This document shows positions 22,894 to 32,322 of a stretch of 36,890 bases of DNA, piece by piece. This stretch comes from Lachnospiraceae bacterium (GTDB taxonomy: Bacteria; Bacillota; Clostridia; Lachnospirales; Lachnospiraceae). Made by a program: the position numbers and the translations under genes. Within the stretch, counting starts at the first letter, position 1, and every line of letters begins with the position of its first letter. The notes beneath the pieces are model-generated. The model was not told where the DNA came from. It ran no database searches and was given only the letters and a program-made list of their open reading frames with translations. The stretch spans positions 1-36,890 of the forward strand of contig CAAGLJ010000013.1 of assembly GCA_900770785.1 (NCBI GenBank). Direction: 5' to 3'.

Positions 22894-24180
22894 TTATATC
22901 TGGTAGGCCAGATGGCGGTCAATAACAGAAGCTGGTCCACGAACCGTAAGCAGAGTGCCATCGGAAGTATACTCGGTAGTAAGAATCAGGGCATCTCGGG
23001 TAAGCAGAGAAACGATATGTCCCTGATCAAAAGGAATCAGCAGAGTAACCTCCTTATCTCCTTTGCCCAAAGCAGCTTCAATAGCATCCAGCAGGGTATC
23101 AATCCCAGCCGGATCTTTGGCAGAAATGAAGAGCTTATTATCCACCTGACGGGGATAGCCGGTGTCCTCGGGAGTGGCTTGAGCCTTATCCACCTTGTTA
23201 TATACGTAGAGGACAGGGATATGAGAGGCAGAAAGCTCCTGGAGAGTTTCCTGGGTAATTCTCAGATGCTCCGCCATATCCGGGGCGCTGTAATCTACTA
23301 CATGAAGAAGGAGATTGGCCTCCTTTACCTCCTGTAAGGTGGAACGAAAAGCCTTAATCAGCTGATGAGGGAGCTTATCAATAAACCCTACCGTATCGGA
23401 TAGAAGGAAGGCCTTCCGGCCGGAAGGAGTAATCTGACGTACAGAGGTTTCCAGAGTGGCAAAAAGCATATCCTCTTCCAGAACCGTTTTACGCTCATCC
23501 TGTCCAAACCGGGAGACCAGCTGATTCAGAATAGTAGACTTGCCGACATTGGTGTAACCCACCAGGGCAACCTGGGGCAGTGAGGAAAGTTTTCTTTTCT
23601 TACGCATGGTCTCCTTACTTCTTTCCAAATCAGATAGCTGGTGTTTTAACTCGGTAATGTGTTTTTCGATTCGGCGTCTGTCCAGTTCCAGTTTTTTTTC
23701 GCCTGAACCCTTATTGCTTAGAGCACCGCTGCCGCCGCCCTGACGGCTGAGATTATTTCTCAGGCCAACAAGCCGGGGAAGCATATACTGGTACTGGGCA
23801 AGCTCTACCTGCATTTTGGCTTCCCCTGTTCTGGCACGAACACTAAATATACGCAGAATGAGAGCGGTACGATCCAGAATGGCGGCATCCAGCTCTTGGC
23901 TTAAATTACGCACCTGTACAGGCGAAAGAGTATTATCAAAAATAACCGTATCCGCCTCATATAAGGCCAGACTTTCCTGTATTTCCAGCAATTTGCCTCT
24001 GCCAATATATAGAGCGGTATTAGGGGTAGAAAGGTTCTGGCTGTGTATACATACCACCTCTATTTGGCAGGCCCGGGCCAGCTCCTTTAATTCTTTCATG
24101 GAGTGGTCAAAGGTGGAGTCATTATTCAGATTTACACCAACCAGAATGGCACGTTCCTGTCGGGATTCATTTTCAATCAA
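22894..24180 (-). CDS. hflX: GTPase HflX
   Basis: A 428-residue ribosome-associated GTPase that splits stalled or stress-arrested 70S ribosomes. The N-terminal HflX domain (AILVGVNLNND; YIGRGKLLEIQESL; FDNTLSPVQVRNL) is followed by a Gly-rich loop and the Arg/Lys-rich linker helix, then the G domain: GYTNVGKST (G1), DTVGFIDKLPHQLIKAFRST (G3 and switch II) and NKVD (G4). I favour a TTG start at 24180, with AGGAGG nine bases upstream, which overlaps the vanZ stop by eight bases; an ATG at 24210 gives ten more residues but has only a weak ribosome site. Probably co-transcribed with and coupled to the vanZ-like gene. Confidence 0.93.
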   Translation of the reverse strand: MIENESRQERAILVGVNLNNDSTFDHSMKELKELARACQIEVVCIHSQNLSTPNTALYIGRGKLLEIQESLALYEADTVIFDNTLSPVQVRNLSQELDAAILDRTALILRIFSVRARTGEAKMQVELAQYQYMLPRLVGLRNNLSRQGGGSGALSNKGSGEKKLELDRRRIEKHITELKHQLSDLERSKETMRKKRKLSSLPQVALVGYTNVGKSTILNQLVSRFGQDERKTVLEEDMLFATLETSVRQITPSGRKAFLLSDTVGFIDKLPHQLIKAFRSTLQEVKEANLLLHVVDYSAPDMAEHLRITQETLQELSASHIPVLYVYNKVDKAQATPEDTGYPRQVDNKLFISAKDPAGIDTLLDAIEAALGKGDKEVTLLIPFDQGHIVSLLTRDALILTTEYTSDGTLLTVRGPASVIDRHLAYQI

Positions 24181-24760
24181 TAGAAGCGTCCTCCTGTAAT
24201 TTTTCTTCATAGGCTTTCTTTTTTCGTCGGTAGGCTTCCAGGGATAAGGGCTTAAATAAAGTTTTTCTGGCAATAAAGCAGATCAGCTGTGCTGTAAGCA
24301 GTCCCCCCAATATGCCTATACTGTCTATACCCACATCTCTTAAGGAGGGACCCCGTCCTGCCACAAAGGATTGGTGATACTCATCTAAAAAAGCAAACAG
24401 GACACAAAATACCCCGCCGGCAAAGAAGAGAAAAAGGCCTCTTATCCGGTACACATAGAGTGGGAAAGCCACAGTAATGGCTAAAGCAAAATATACTCCC
24501 ACATGAGCAAGCTTTCTCACCAGCGGATGCACCTGCACAATCAGTAAATTTAAAAATTCATTAGAATATCCCTTGCCCAGCAGTCTGTTATAGGCCAGAA
24601 TCAGTGTTTTACTGGTTTCAAAGCTCAAAGTCCCTGACGCTTCACCGGTCTGTGCAGAAAAGGAATAAATCACATACATCATCACAAGAGCCGGCAGAAA
24701 GGACAGGGGCTTTAAAAGATAGCGCAAGGTTTTTTTCAAAAACAATGCAAAATAATTCAT
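24173..24760 (-). CDS. VanZ-like membrane protein
   Basis: A 195-residue integral membrane protein of the VanZ family with four to five helices. Family motifs are present: RKLAHVGVYFALAI and DEYHQSFVAGRGPSLRDVGI. VanZ gives low-level teicoplanin resistance in enterococci, but most chromosomal homologues are of unknown function and no other van gene is here. I chose the ATG at 24760 because GAGGA lies seven bases upstream; the ATG at 24772 has none. It overlaps hflX at its 3' end. Just upstream is a perfect hairpin (24777-24797). Confidence 0.88.
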   Translation of the reverse strand: MNYFALFLKKTLRYLLKPLSFLPALVMMYVIYSFSAQTGEASGTLSFETSKTLILAYNRLLGKGYSNEFLNLLIVQVHPLVRKLAHVGVYFALAITVAFPLYVYRIRGLFLFFAGGVFCVLFAFLDEYHQSFVAGRGPSLRDVGIDSIGILGGLLTAQLICFIARKTLFKPLSLEAYRRKKKAYEEKLQEDASID

Positions 24761-24775
24761 ATAAATCCTCATGCA

Positions 24776-24797
24776 TATCGCAAGCTTTGCTTGCGAT
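24776..24797. repeat. Perfect hairpin upstream of the vanZ-like gene
   Basis: ATCGCAAGC-TTT-GCTTGCGAT is a 9-bp perfect stem immediately before the vanZ-like start. Its core CAAGC...GCTTG recalls the inner stem of the htpG leader hairpin (TGCAAG...CTTGCA), but the match is short. Confidence 0.55.
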
Positions 24798-24804
24798 ACT
24801 GCTT

Positions 24805-24840
24805 AAATAGTGTGAAGAATTTTAATTTTTCACACTATTT
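24805..24840. terminator. Terminator of the cNMP-binding-like gene
   Basis: AAATAGTGTGAA (24805-24816) pairs perfectly with TTCACACTATTT (24829-24840), six bases after the stop of the minus-strand gene. The stem is AT-flanked and reads in both directions; on the minus strand ATTTAAG follows. Confidence 0.55.
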
Positions 24841-24846
24841 CCTTGA

Positions 24847-27114
24847 TTATTTGTCGATTAAACGAATTTCGTTTTCGATGGCTTCGGGTACCGGTTTGCC
24901 CTGAGCAGTATACTTTTGAACCACTTTACTCAAATGGAACAGATGCTGTTTCTTTTTAATATTGTACTGCTGGATAGATTCTGTAAAAGCACCATTAGTC
25001 AGCAGGTTCTCACAAATCTTCTCCGTAAAAGGGCAGTAGGTGGAAAAAATCTGGCGGGCGATTTTGTTCAGCTTGACCGTACCCTTGGATTCGGATAATA
25101 CCCAGTTGGTATAGTCTGTAATGAACATATTCTTATAACTGTTACGTGCCCGTGCCAGAGCCTGCTTAACCTTTTCCTTGGCCTCCTGGGACAAATCTCT
25201 GTTCTTACTGTAGAACATAACATAATCGTAGTAGTCACTGGTGAGAGAGTGCTCAGTAACATCATTCCAGCGCATACCCTGTACACGACGGCACAGCTCC
25301 CAACGGAAATCGCCAATCATCTGTACCAGCGTTTTTTCCAGATTCTCCATGTGGAAAGCAGAAAGCATCATACGACCGGGAGTAGAACGCTGCATGCCTT
25401 CAATTTCCTGCCAGCAGATACCGGAGCAGCCTACATTGGGCATGAGGATGAAGTCCGGTTTTACATCCATATCCACCGTTTCCTTCAGGCTGACCTTTTC
25501 ATCCGTAAAGAGGAAGGAGCGGTAAAAAGCAGAAAAATCAACAGCCAGAATTTTATCCAGAGCCTCGTTCAGCTTATAGGGAGTGATAAGGGTGGATTCC
25601 AGGCTTTTAACTACATTTCCCTCAATGAAAACAGGACAGAAGGTTTTGAAATGCCCATGCGTTACCTTGTTTACTACAGGGAACATGTTTTCCAGCTCAT
25701 ACATCACCTTGCCCAGAGTATCGTCCTGCATGGACTGGGCGGTTGCAGCATCAATTTTGTTCTGAGCCCTGAGGGTATGAACATAAGCAATATAATCCTG
25801 TGAAAGCTCATTACGGCTGGGCTGCTTGTCACCACGGAAAATAGCACTTACCCATTCATAAAGGGTATAGACTCCGTTGGCAGGGTCACCCTGATAGTTT
25901 TTGGCGATGGAATACAGATAGGCAGCGTTATCAATACCGGCCAGCTCCATATCTACATAGCCAAAGTTTAAAAACATCTTAACCACCAGAGGCGGGGTAG
26001 GGTCGTTAAGGGCAATCTGGAAGGTCTCCGTATAAATAATATTAAAGAGACGAGTCAGCTGCTTACGGATATATTCTGCATCCTTGTCCAGAGAGTTCTT
26101 ATCCGACAGCTCCTTATATTGTTCGATAAACTTTCTGAATTCAATACAGGCTGCATTTGTAGAATCTGCATATTCCAGAATAATATCCAGGGAATGAGCC
26201 AGTTTTTCCTGAATCTGCGAAAGTGACTCCTCAGAAGCCATTTCATAAGAATGATCCCGCTTCAGATTCTTTTCGTATTCCTGTACCCGGACAGCGGCCA
26301 GCTCCTTGTCTATAGCCGGATGGCTCTGAACGATGGCCAGCATCTTCTTCACCCTGTCCTCCAGAACAGGGATATCTTTGTTGGCATTTTTGGCTCTGAA
26401 GATTAAATCAGTATACAGGTCGAATAAATCCAGATAGTTTTCATTTAACAGGATATGAGAAATTTCTTCCAAATATTCCTGAATATCCCGGCAGTTGTAC
26501 ATGATAGTATGTATATCCCTGGCACAGCGGATCAAAAGGCCCATAACCAAAGAGGAATTGGAAAGCATGGGATTTTTTTCCAATACGGGTGCTTTTAATG
26601 CCTGATAGTATTCTTCCAGCCAGAAGTCAGGAGCCTCCTGCTGATAGGAAAAAGGCAGCAGCTTATCCTTATTGGGCAGGTTTTTTACCGGCAGCTTATA
26701 AAGCTGACACAGCTTCTGATAATTGTCTGAGGCAGTAACAATGTACTGGTACAGCTTATCCTGCTGATCGCAAAGCAGGCGGTAATAGGAAAGAACTCTG
26801 GATACGTTCTGTACCATAGACATCAAAAGAAACTGGCTTAAGTCTTTCTGCTTTTCCAAAAGTCCCGGCAAATCAGCCAGATTCGCCAGAGGATAGGAAA
26901 TCAGCTGCGTGTCCTCCAAAGCGGTGTAGGTAAAGGAGTATTCTTTAAAGCCAAATTCAAATATGCCGACAATATCTCCTTTCTTAAGAGTGAAAAATCT
27001 CGTTGTCTGGGAAGAATCATAGGCGGCAGCCACACTCCCTTCCGCAATAATGGAAAAGGACAGGAAGGGGTCACCAGCCTGAATGATGGTTTGGTTTTTT
27101 ATGTACTTATTCAA
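24847..27114 (-). CDS. cNMP-binding-like domain fused to a large unknown region
   Basis: A 755-residue cytosolic protein. Residues 1-90 have the fold signature of the Crp/cNMP-binding domain (IIQAGDPFLSFSIIAEGSVA; FFTLKKGDIVGIFEF), but the phosphate-binding cassette lacks the usual Glu and Arg (GIFEFGFKEYSFTYTALED), so it may not bind cAMP. The remaining ~620 residues are helical and match no family I know; landmarks are THGHFKTFCPVF, MPNVGCSGICWQEIEGMQRS and WELCRRVQGMRWNDV. There is no HTH or membrane segment. I favour the TTG start at 27114, with AGGAGG eight bases upstream. It is a single gene, divergent from the DUF6508-like gene across a 218-bp gap in which I see no convincing promoter. 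Confidence 0.8.
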   Translation of the reverse strand: MNKYIKNQTIIQAGDPFLSFSIIAEGSVAAAYDSSQTTRFFTLKKGDIVGIFEFGFKEYSFTYTALEDTQLISYPLANLADLPGLLEKQKDLSQFLLMSMVQNVSRVLSYYRLLCDQQDKLYQYIVTASDNYQKLCQLYKLPVKNLPNKDKLLPFSYQQEAPDFWLEEYYQALKAPVLEKNPMLSNSSLVMGLLIRCARDIHTIMYNCRDIQEYLEEISHILLNENYLDLFDLYTDLIFRAKNANKDIPVLEDRVKKMLAIVQSHPAIDKELAAVRVQEYEKNLKRDHSYEMASEESLSQIQEKLAHSLDIILEYADSTNAACIEFRKFIEQYKELSDKNSLDKDAEYIRKQLTRLFNIIYTETFQIALNDPTPPLVVKMFLNFGYVDMELAGIDNAAYLYSIAKNYQGDPANGVYTLYEWVSAIFRGDKQPSRNELSQDYIAYVHTLRAQNKIDAATAQSMQDDTLGKVMYELENMFPVVNKVTHGHFKTFCPVFIEGNVVKSLESTLITPYKLNEALDKILAVDFSAFYRSFLFTDEKVSLKETVDMDVKPDFILMPNVGCSGICWQEIEGMQRSTPGRMMLSAFHMENLEKTLVQMIGDFRWELCRRVQGMRWNDVTEHSLTSDYYDYVMFYSKNRDLSQEAKEKVKQALARARNSYKNMFITDYTNWVLSESKGTVKLNKIARQIFSTYCPFTEKICENLLTNGAFTESIQQYNIKKKQHLFHLSKVVQKYTAQGKPVPEAIENEIRLIDK

Positions 27115-27332
27115 AGGAAAAACCTCCTCTCGCTTTTTCTTGTGTATTATGTCGATAAAATTTTGACAGTACATCATGCTATTGCAGCCACACATCGTCT
27201 TTATCATATCACATTTTGTCTCTATGGTATAACATTTTTTAAAATTTTATGGTTGCAGACTATACTTTTCAGGTTTTTTATGATAATTTTAAAGCAGTAT
27301 GTTACAATGACAGGAAAGTGGGGAGGATTAGA

Positions 27333-27821
27333 ATGAAAACAGATCAGTTGAGCAACGAAGAAATTGTGGATTATTGCAGACAGGATGCCGATAAACTGTT
27401 TACCTATCTTCCCTGGCTGGAAACCAAATCCGGTCATTCTACCTACAGCACCTATAAAGATGAGGGTATTGCCCAAAATTCTCTTACTTTTCCGGTTTAT
27501 GATTCGACTTTGCTGGCCTTCGTAAAGGAGGCGGCAAATACCTGCTTCATGGATCGAAATCATGTCTATGTTTATTCCAGAAACCGATTGAAAGATGCCG
27601 GGGATGAGCTGCGCTTAATTGAGAAGGCAACTATCCGCGATATGGATCAGCTGGCAGGCATTCTGTCACACTACATATTGGGAGGAAGAACCAAGGCACT
27701 TTTATGGAGTGAAGGTGTACAAAATGGCGTATATCTTGCTGTATTGAGGAAAATTAAGGAAATCATTGATTTCTGGGAAAGAGATGCATTTTACGAAAGA
27801 GATGCATTTCGCGGGAATTAA
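27333..27821 (+). CDS. DUF6508-like protein
   Basis: A 162-residue cytosolic protein of unknown function. The C-terminal half has the pattern I associate with DUF6508 (IRDMDQLAGILSHYILGGRT; LWSEGVQNGVYLAVLRKIKE), not verified. The ATG at 27333 is preceded by GGGGAGGA; the open frame back to 27249 has no ribosome site. The last ten residues come from an 18-bp tandem duplication (GAAAGAGATGCATTT at 27777 and 27795) giving ERDAFY then ERDAFR, so the C terminus is recently extended. The TetR gene begins 27 bases after the stop, so the two may be co-transcribed. Confidence 0.78.
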   Translation: MKTDQLSNEEIVDYCRQDADKLFTYLPWLETKSGHSTYSTYKDEGIAQNSLTFPVYDSTLLAFVKEAANTCFMDRNHVYVYSRNRLKDAGDELRLIEKATIRDMDQLAGILSHYILGGRTKALLWSEGVQNGVYLAVLRKIKEIIDFWERDAFYERDAFRGN

Positions 27822-27848
27822 TCCGCGGGTAAGGAATTGGAGGCAAAA

Positions 27849-28442
27849 ATGGGAGAAAAGTCAGAGCAGAAACGGATGTATATATTGAAGCAGGCCAAAA
27901 CGGTGTTCGCCGAAAAGGGCTTTCGGGCGGTTACCATGAAGGATATCGTGGATATCTGTGAAATCAGCCGAGGCGGTCTGTATCTGTATTTTGCAAGCAC
28001 AGAGGAAATCTTCAGAGCTATCCTGCTGACCCAGCTGGAGAGTGAGGAGGACGAGCTTCTGGAGGGAATTACCGAGGATTCTCCCATGGCAGATATTCTG
28101 ATGCTGTTTTTAAAGGAACAGAAGAAAGAAATTCTTCGGAAAAAGGAGGATATTTCGGTAGCTACCTACGAATTTTTCTTTGCCAATAAGCCGGAGAAAA
28201 AGAGTGACAACTATGTCCGCAGCCAGTTTGATACAGCGGTAATGGTATTGACCAGAATCCTGGAGGAGGGCGTCTTAAGGGGTGAGTTTTACGAACAGGA
28301 CTGTAAGGCAGCGGCGGTCAATATCATGTATACCATTGAAGGGATGAAAATCTGCGCCAGAACCATGGGACTTTCAGAAAGCAGAGTGGATTGTGAGCTG
28401 TTGTATATCATAGAAGGACTTGTTCCTACGGAAGAAGTTTAA
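27849..28442 (+). CDS. TetR/AcrR-family transcriptional regulator
   Basis: A 197-residue dimeric DNA-binding repressor. The N-terminal helix-turn-helix is clear (AKTVFAEKGFRAVTMKDIVD then EISRGGLYLYFASTEEIF, about residues 15-55); the C-terminal ligand domain gives no hint of the inducer. GGAGG lies six bases before the ATG at 27849; an in-frame TTG at 27837 is less likely. A short inverted repeat CGCGG/CCGCG (27810-27827) just upstream might be its operator. The FGAM synthase gene follows after 26 bases, so the regulator and purine gene are probably one transcript. Confidence 0.9.
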   Translation: MGEKSEQKRMYILKQAKTVFAEKGFRAVTMKDIVDICEISRGGLYLYFASTEEIFRAILLTQLESEEDELLEGITEDSPMADILMLFLKEQKKEILRKKEDISVATYEFFFANKPEKKSDNYVRSQFDTAVMVLTRILEEGVLRGEFYEQDCKAAAVNIMYTIEGMKICARTMGLSESRVDCELLYIIEGLVPTEEV

Positions 28443-28468
28443 TCACTATATGGAGGATGGAAATCAAA

Positions 28469-31400
28469 ATGAGTAACGTGAAGCGAATTTACGTGGAAAA
28501 GAAGGAACCCTTTGCCGTAAGGGCCAGGGAACTGAAAGGAGAAATAGCCGGTTATCTGGGATTGTCCCATGTAACAGGGGTACGAGAATTTATTCGCTAT
28601 GACGTAGAGAATATTTCCGATGCTGTTTTTGAAGCAGCCTGCCAGGGGATTTTTTGTGAACCGCCAGTAGATATTCTGTATCGGGAAAAGCTGGAGATTC
28701 CTGAAGGGGCAAGAGTATTCGGAGTGGAATATTTACCGGGACAGTTTGACCAGCGTGGAGATTCTGCCCTGCAGTGCATCCAGCTTTTAAAGGAAGATGA
28801 GAATCCGGTAATCAAAACGGCCACTGCCTATATGATTGAGGGGCCTGTTACGGAGGAAGAGTTTGAAAAGATTAAGAGCTATTGCATTAATCCGGTGGAC
28901 TCCAGGGAGACCGACTGGGAAAAACCCGAAACGTTAATTACTCACTTTGAGGAGCCGCAAGATGTAGCTGTTCTGGATGGCTTTACGATGATGGAAACCC
29001 AAAATTTCAAGGCTCTTTATGATTCTTTAGGTCTGGCTATGACCTTCAGGGATTTTGAACATATTCAGCGTTACTTTGCAGAGGAAGAAAAAAGAGACCC
29101 TTCCATGACGGAGATACGGGTGCTGGATACCTATTGGTCAGACCATTGCCGGCATACTACCTTCTCTACGGAATTAAAGGACATAGAATTTGGGGAGGGG
29201 TATTACCGCACGCCTATGGAAACCACCTACCAGAGTTATCTGGATACCAGGGAAGAACTGTTTGCAGGCAGAACGGATAAGTTTATCTGTTTAATGGATC
29301 TTGCCCTGATGGCTATGCGTAAGCTGAAAAAAGAGGGTAAGCTGAAAGATATGGAGGAATCAGAAGAAATCAATGCCTGTTCCATTGTGGTTCCTGTTGA
29401 AATGGACTATGGAAAGGGGCCGGTGAAGGAGGAATGGCTGGTATTTTTCAAGAATGAGACCCATAATCATCCTACCGAAATTGAGCCCTTCGGCGGGGCA
29501 GCCACCTGCCTGGGAGGCTGTATCCGCGATCCTCTTTCCGGGCGTGGCTATGTTTATCAGGCCATGCGTATTACCGGGGCAGCGGATCCTACAGTGCCGG
29601 TGGCAGACACCATGAAGGGTAAGCTGCCACAGAAAAAACTGGTAAGGGGAGCAGCCAGCGGCTATTCTTCCTATGGTAATCAGATCGGTCTGGCTACAGG
29701 CTATGTGAAAGAAATCTATCATCCTGATTATGTAGCCAAAAGAATGGAAATCGGAGCGGTAATGGGGGCAGCACCCAGAAAAAATGTTATCCGGGAAAGG
29801 CCTGAGCCGGAGGACGTAATTATCCTGCTGGGGGGCCGTACAGGCCGGGATGGCTGCGGAGGGGCAACCGGCTCTTCCAAGGTACATACGGAAACCAGTA
29901 TTGAAACCTGTGGTGCCGAGGTACAAAAGGGAAATGCACCGACGGAACGGAAGATTCAGCGTTTATTCCGCAGGGAAGAAGCCAGCCGCCTGATTAAAAA
30001 ATGTAACGACTTTGGTGCCGGGGGAGTATCCGTTGCCATCGGGGAACTGGCTGCGGGCTTATCTGTAGATCTGGACAGAGTGCCTAAGAAATATGCCGGT
30101 CTGGACGGAACGGAACTGGCTATTTCTGAATCCCAGGAACGTATGGCAGTGGTTATTGCTCCTGCCCATGTGGAGGAATTTTTAGGCTATGCGGCTGAGG
30201 AAAATCTGGAGGCAGTACCTGTAGCAGTGGTAACTGAGGAACCCCGTCTGGTGCTGAAATGGAGAGGCAGGGAAATCGTCAATATTTCCAGGGCCTTTCT
30301 GGATACCAACGGTGCCCATCAGGAGACCAGCGTAAGGGTGGAGATTCCTTCAGAAAAGAATAATTATCTGGATAAAATTGCCCTGAAGAAGGTGGAAGAG
30401 GCGGCAGCCGCAGGAGAGGTAAAGAAAGCCTGGCTGGATACCCTTTCGGACCTTAATGTATGCTCCCAGAAAGGGCTTGTGGAAATGTTTGACTCATCTA
30501 TCGGAGCAGGCAGTGTGCTTATGCCCTATGGGGGACAGTACCAGCTGACAGAGACCCAGATTATGGCAGCAAGGCTGCCTGTATTAAAAGGGAAGACGGA
30601 TACGGTAACGATGATGAGTTATGGCTTTGACCCTTATATTTCCAGTTGGAGTCCTTATCATGGTGCTATTTATGCTATTACAGACTCTATGGCTAAGATT
30701 GTAGCCGGTGGCGGTGACTACAGCAAGATTCGCTTTACCTTTCAGGAGTATTTCCGCCGTATGTGGGATGAACCCAGCCGTTGGAGCCAGCCCTTTTCAG
30801 CTCTTTTGGGTGCTTTTGATGCTCAGGTGGGCTATGGCCTTCCCTCCATTGGCGGCAAGGACAGCATGTCCGGCAGCTTTAATCAGATTGATGTACCGCC
30901 TACCCTGGTATCCTTTGCGGTGGATGTGGCAAAGGAAGGAGAGGTGATTACTCCTGAACTGAAAAAAGCAGGGAATAAGCTGGTTCGTTTTGAATTGGAA
31001 AAGGATGAGTTTGATGTTCCTGTTTATGCCAAGGTTATGCAGATGTATGGAGAAATCCACCGACTCATTCAGGAAAAAGTGATCATATCTGCTTACGCCC
31101 TGGACAGCTTTGGACTGGCAGCAGCCATCAGCAAAATGGCTTTTGGCAATAAGCTGGGTGTGGAGCTTTCTCCTGAGCTGGATGTAAAAGACCTGTTTAA
31201 GAATGGGCTTGGAGATATTATTGCCGAAATAGATGCGGACAGAATGAATCTTATTGATGGAGACTATAAAAAGCTTGGTACAGTGATTAATGACCCTGTA
31301 TTTATTTATGGTGAGATTAAGATTACTATGGAAGAAGCTCTGGCGGCATGGACAGGTACTCTGGAAGGGGTTTTCCCTACCAGGGCAGAGAAGAGCAGTC

Positions 31401-32263
31401 AGACGGTAGAGACACCTCTGTACAGGGCAGAGAAGATATATATTTGTAAAAATAAGATAGCAAAGCCCAACGTATTCATTCCTGTGTTCCCCGGAACCAA
31501 CTGTGAATACGATAGTGCCAGGGCCTTTGAACGGGCAGGGGCCAACGTAGTGACAAGGGTATTTAAGAACTTAACAGCAGAGGATATCCGATATTCCGTA
31601 GAGGCTTTTGAGGAGGAAATACGGGATGCACAGATTATTATGTTTCCCGGTGGATTTTCCGCAGGTGATGAACCGGATGGCAGTGCAAAATTCTTTGCTA
31701 CGGCCTTCCAGAACGCGAAGATTAAGGAAGCGGTTACGGATTTATTGGAAAAGAGAGATGGCCTTTGTCTGGGTATCTGCAATGGATTCCAGGCACTGAT
31801 TAAATTGGGTCTGGTGCCTCATGGACAGATTGTGGGGCAGAATCAGGATTCCCCTACGCTGACCTACAATACCATTAACCGCCATATTTCCAGGATGGTC
31901 TATACCAAGGTTGTTTCCAATAAATCTCCCTGGCTGATGAAAGCCGAGGTGGGAAAGACCTATGTGAATCCGGCATCCCACGGAGAAGGACGTTTTGTGG
32001 CTAATCAGGAATGGCTGGATAGGCTGATTGCCAATGGACAGGTGGCTACCCAGTATGCGGATCCCGAGGGAAATGTTTCCATGAATGAAGAATGGAATAT
32101 CAATGGCTCCTGGCTTTCCATTGAAGGAATCACCTCTCCCGACGGAAGATGCTTTGGAAAGATGGCTCATTCCGAAAGGCGGGATGAGGGCGTGGCAGTC
32201 AATATTTACGGAGAACAGGATTTGGCCATCTTTGAATCCGGAGTAAGCTATTTCAGAGATTAG
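28469..32263 (+). CDS. purL: Phosphoribosylformylglycinamidine synthase, single-chain
   Basis: A 1,264-residue enzyme for step four of purine synthesis: FGAR + glutamine + ATP to FGAM. Unlike the Bacillus PurS/PurL/PurQ complex, all parts are fused, as in the clostridial clade-II family. N-terminal PurS-like domain, then LDTYWSDHCRHTTF, the synthetase core FKNETHNHPTEIEPFGGAAT, the second AIRS-like half, and a C-terminal class I glutaminase (VFPGTNCEYDSA; GICNGFQ with nucleophile Cys1104; HGEGRF with His1171). Everything is intact. I chose the ATG at 28469 (MSNVKRIYVEKKEPF, GGATGG eight bases upstream); the ATG at 28457 abuts the ribosome site. No other pur gene is adjacent. No purine riboswitch or PurR box is seen. 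Confidence 0.95.
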   Translation: MSNVKRIYVEKKEPFAVRARELKGEIAGYLGLSHVTGVREFIRYDVENISDAVFEAACQGIFCEPPVDILYREKLEIPEGARVFGVEYLPGQFDQRGDSALQCIQLLKEDENPVIKTATAYMIEGPVTEEEFEKIKSYCINPVDSRETDWEKPETLITHFEEPQDVAVLDGFTMMETQNFKALYDSLGLAMTFRDFEHIQRYFAEEEKRDPSMTEIRVLDTYWSDHCRHTTFSTELKDIEFGEGYYRTPMETTYQSYLDTREELFAGRTDKFICLMDLALMAMRKLKKEGKLKDMEESEEINACSIVVPVEMDYGKGPVKEEWLVFFKNETHNHPTEIEPFGGAATCLGGCIRDPLSGRGYVYQAMRITGAADPTVPVADTMKGKLPQKKLVRGAASGYSSYGNQIGLATGYVKEIYHPDYVAKRMEIGAVMGAAPRKNVIRERPEPEDVIILLGGRTGRDGCGGATGSSKVHTETSIETCGAEVQKGNAPTERKIQRLFRREEASRLIKKCNDFGAGGVSVAIGELAAGLSVDLDRVPKKYAGLDGTELAISESQERMAVVIAPAHVEEFLGYAAEENLEAVPVAVVTEEPRLVLKWRGREIVNISRAFLDTNGAHQETSVRVEIPSEKNNYLDKIALKKVEEAAAAGEVKKAWLDTLSDLNVCSQKGLVEMFDSSIGAGSVLMPYGGQYQLTETQIMAARLPVLKGKTDTVTMMSYGFDPYISSWSPYHGAIYAITDSMAKIVAGGGDYSKIRFTFQEYFRRMWDEPSRWSQPFSALLGAFDAQVGYGLPSIGGKDSMSGSFNQIDVPPTLVSFAVDVAKEGEVITPELKKAGNKLVRFELEKDEFDVPVYAKVMQMYGEIHRLIQEKVIISAYALDSFGLAAAISKMAFGNKLGVELSPELDVKDLFKNGLGDIIAEIDADRMNLIDGDYKKLGTVINDPVFIYGEIKITMEEALAAWTGTLEGVFPTRAEKSSQTVETPLYRAEKIYICKNKIAKPNVFIPVFPGTNCEYDSARAFERAGANVVTRVFKNLTAEDIRYSVEAFEEEIRDAQIIMFPGGFSAGDEPDGSAKFFATAFQNAKIKEAVTDLLEKRDGLCLGICNGFQALIKLGLVPHGQIVGQNQDSPTLTYNTINRHISRMVYTKVVSNKSPWLMKAEVGKTYVNPASHGEGRFVANQEWLDRLIANGQVATQYADPEGNVSMNEEWNINGSWLSIEGITSPDGRCFGKMAHSERRDEGVAVNIYGEQDLAIFESGVSYFRD

Positions 32264-32270
32264 TAGGTAC

Positions 32271-32296
32271 ACAGGGTTGTCTTTGGACAACCCTGT
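32271..32296 (+). terminator. Hairpin after purL
   Basis: ACAGGGTTGTC pairs perfectly with GACAACCCTGT across a four-base loop. Only GTTTATATA follows, so termination may be partial. The next ribosome site is 14 bases downstream. Confidence 0.5.
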
Positions 32297-32322
32297 ACGG
32301 GTTTATATAAAGGAGAAAAGAC

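Noticed and set aside
28443..28468. Purine riboswitch or PurR box in front of purL
   Set aside because: The gap of 26 bases to the regulator gene holds only the ribosome site.
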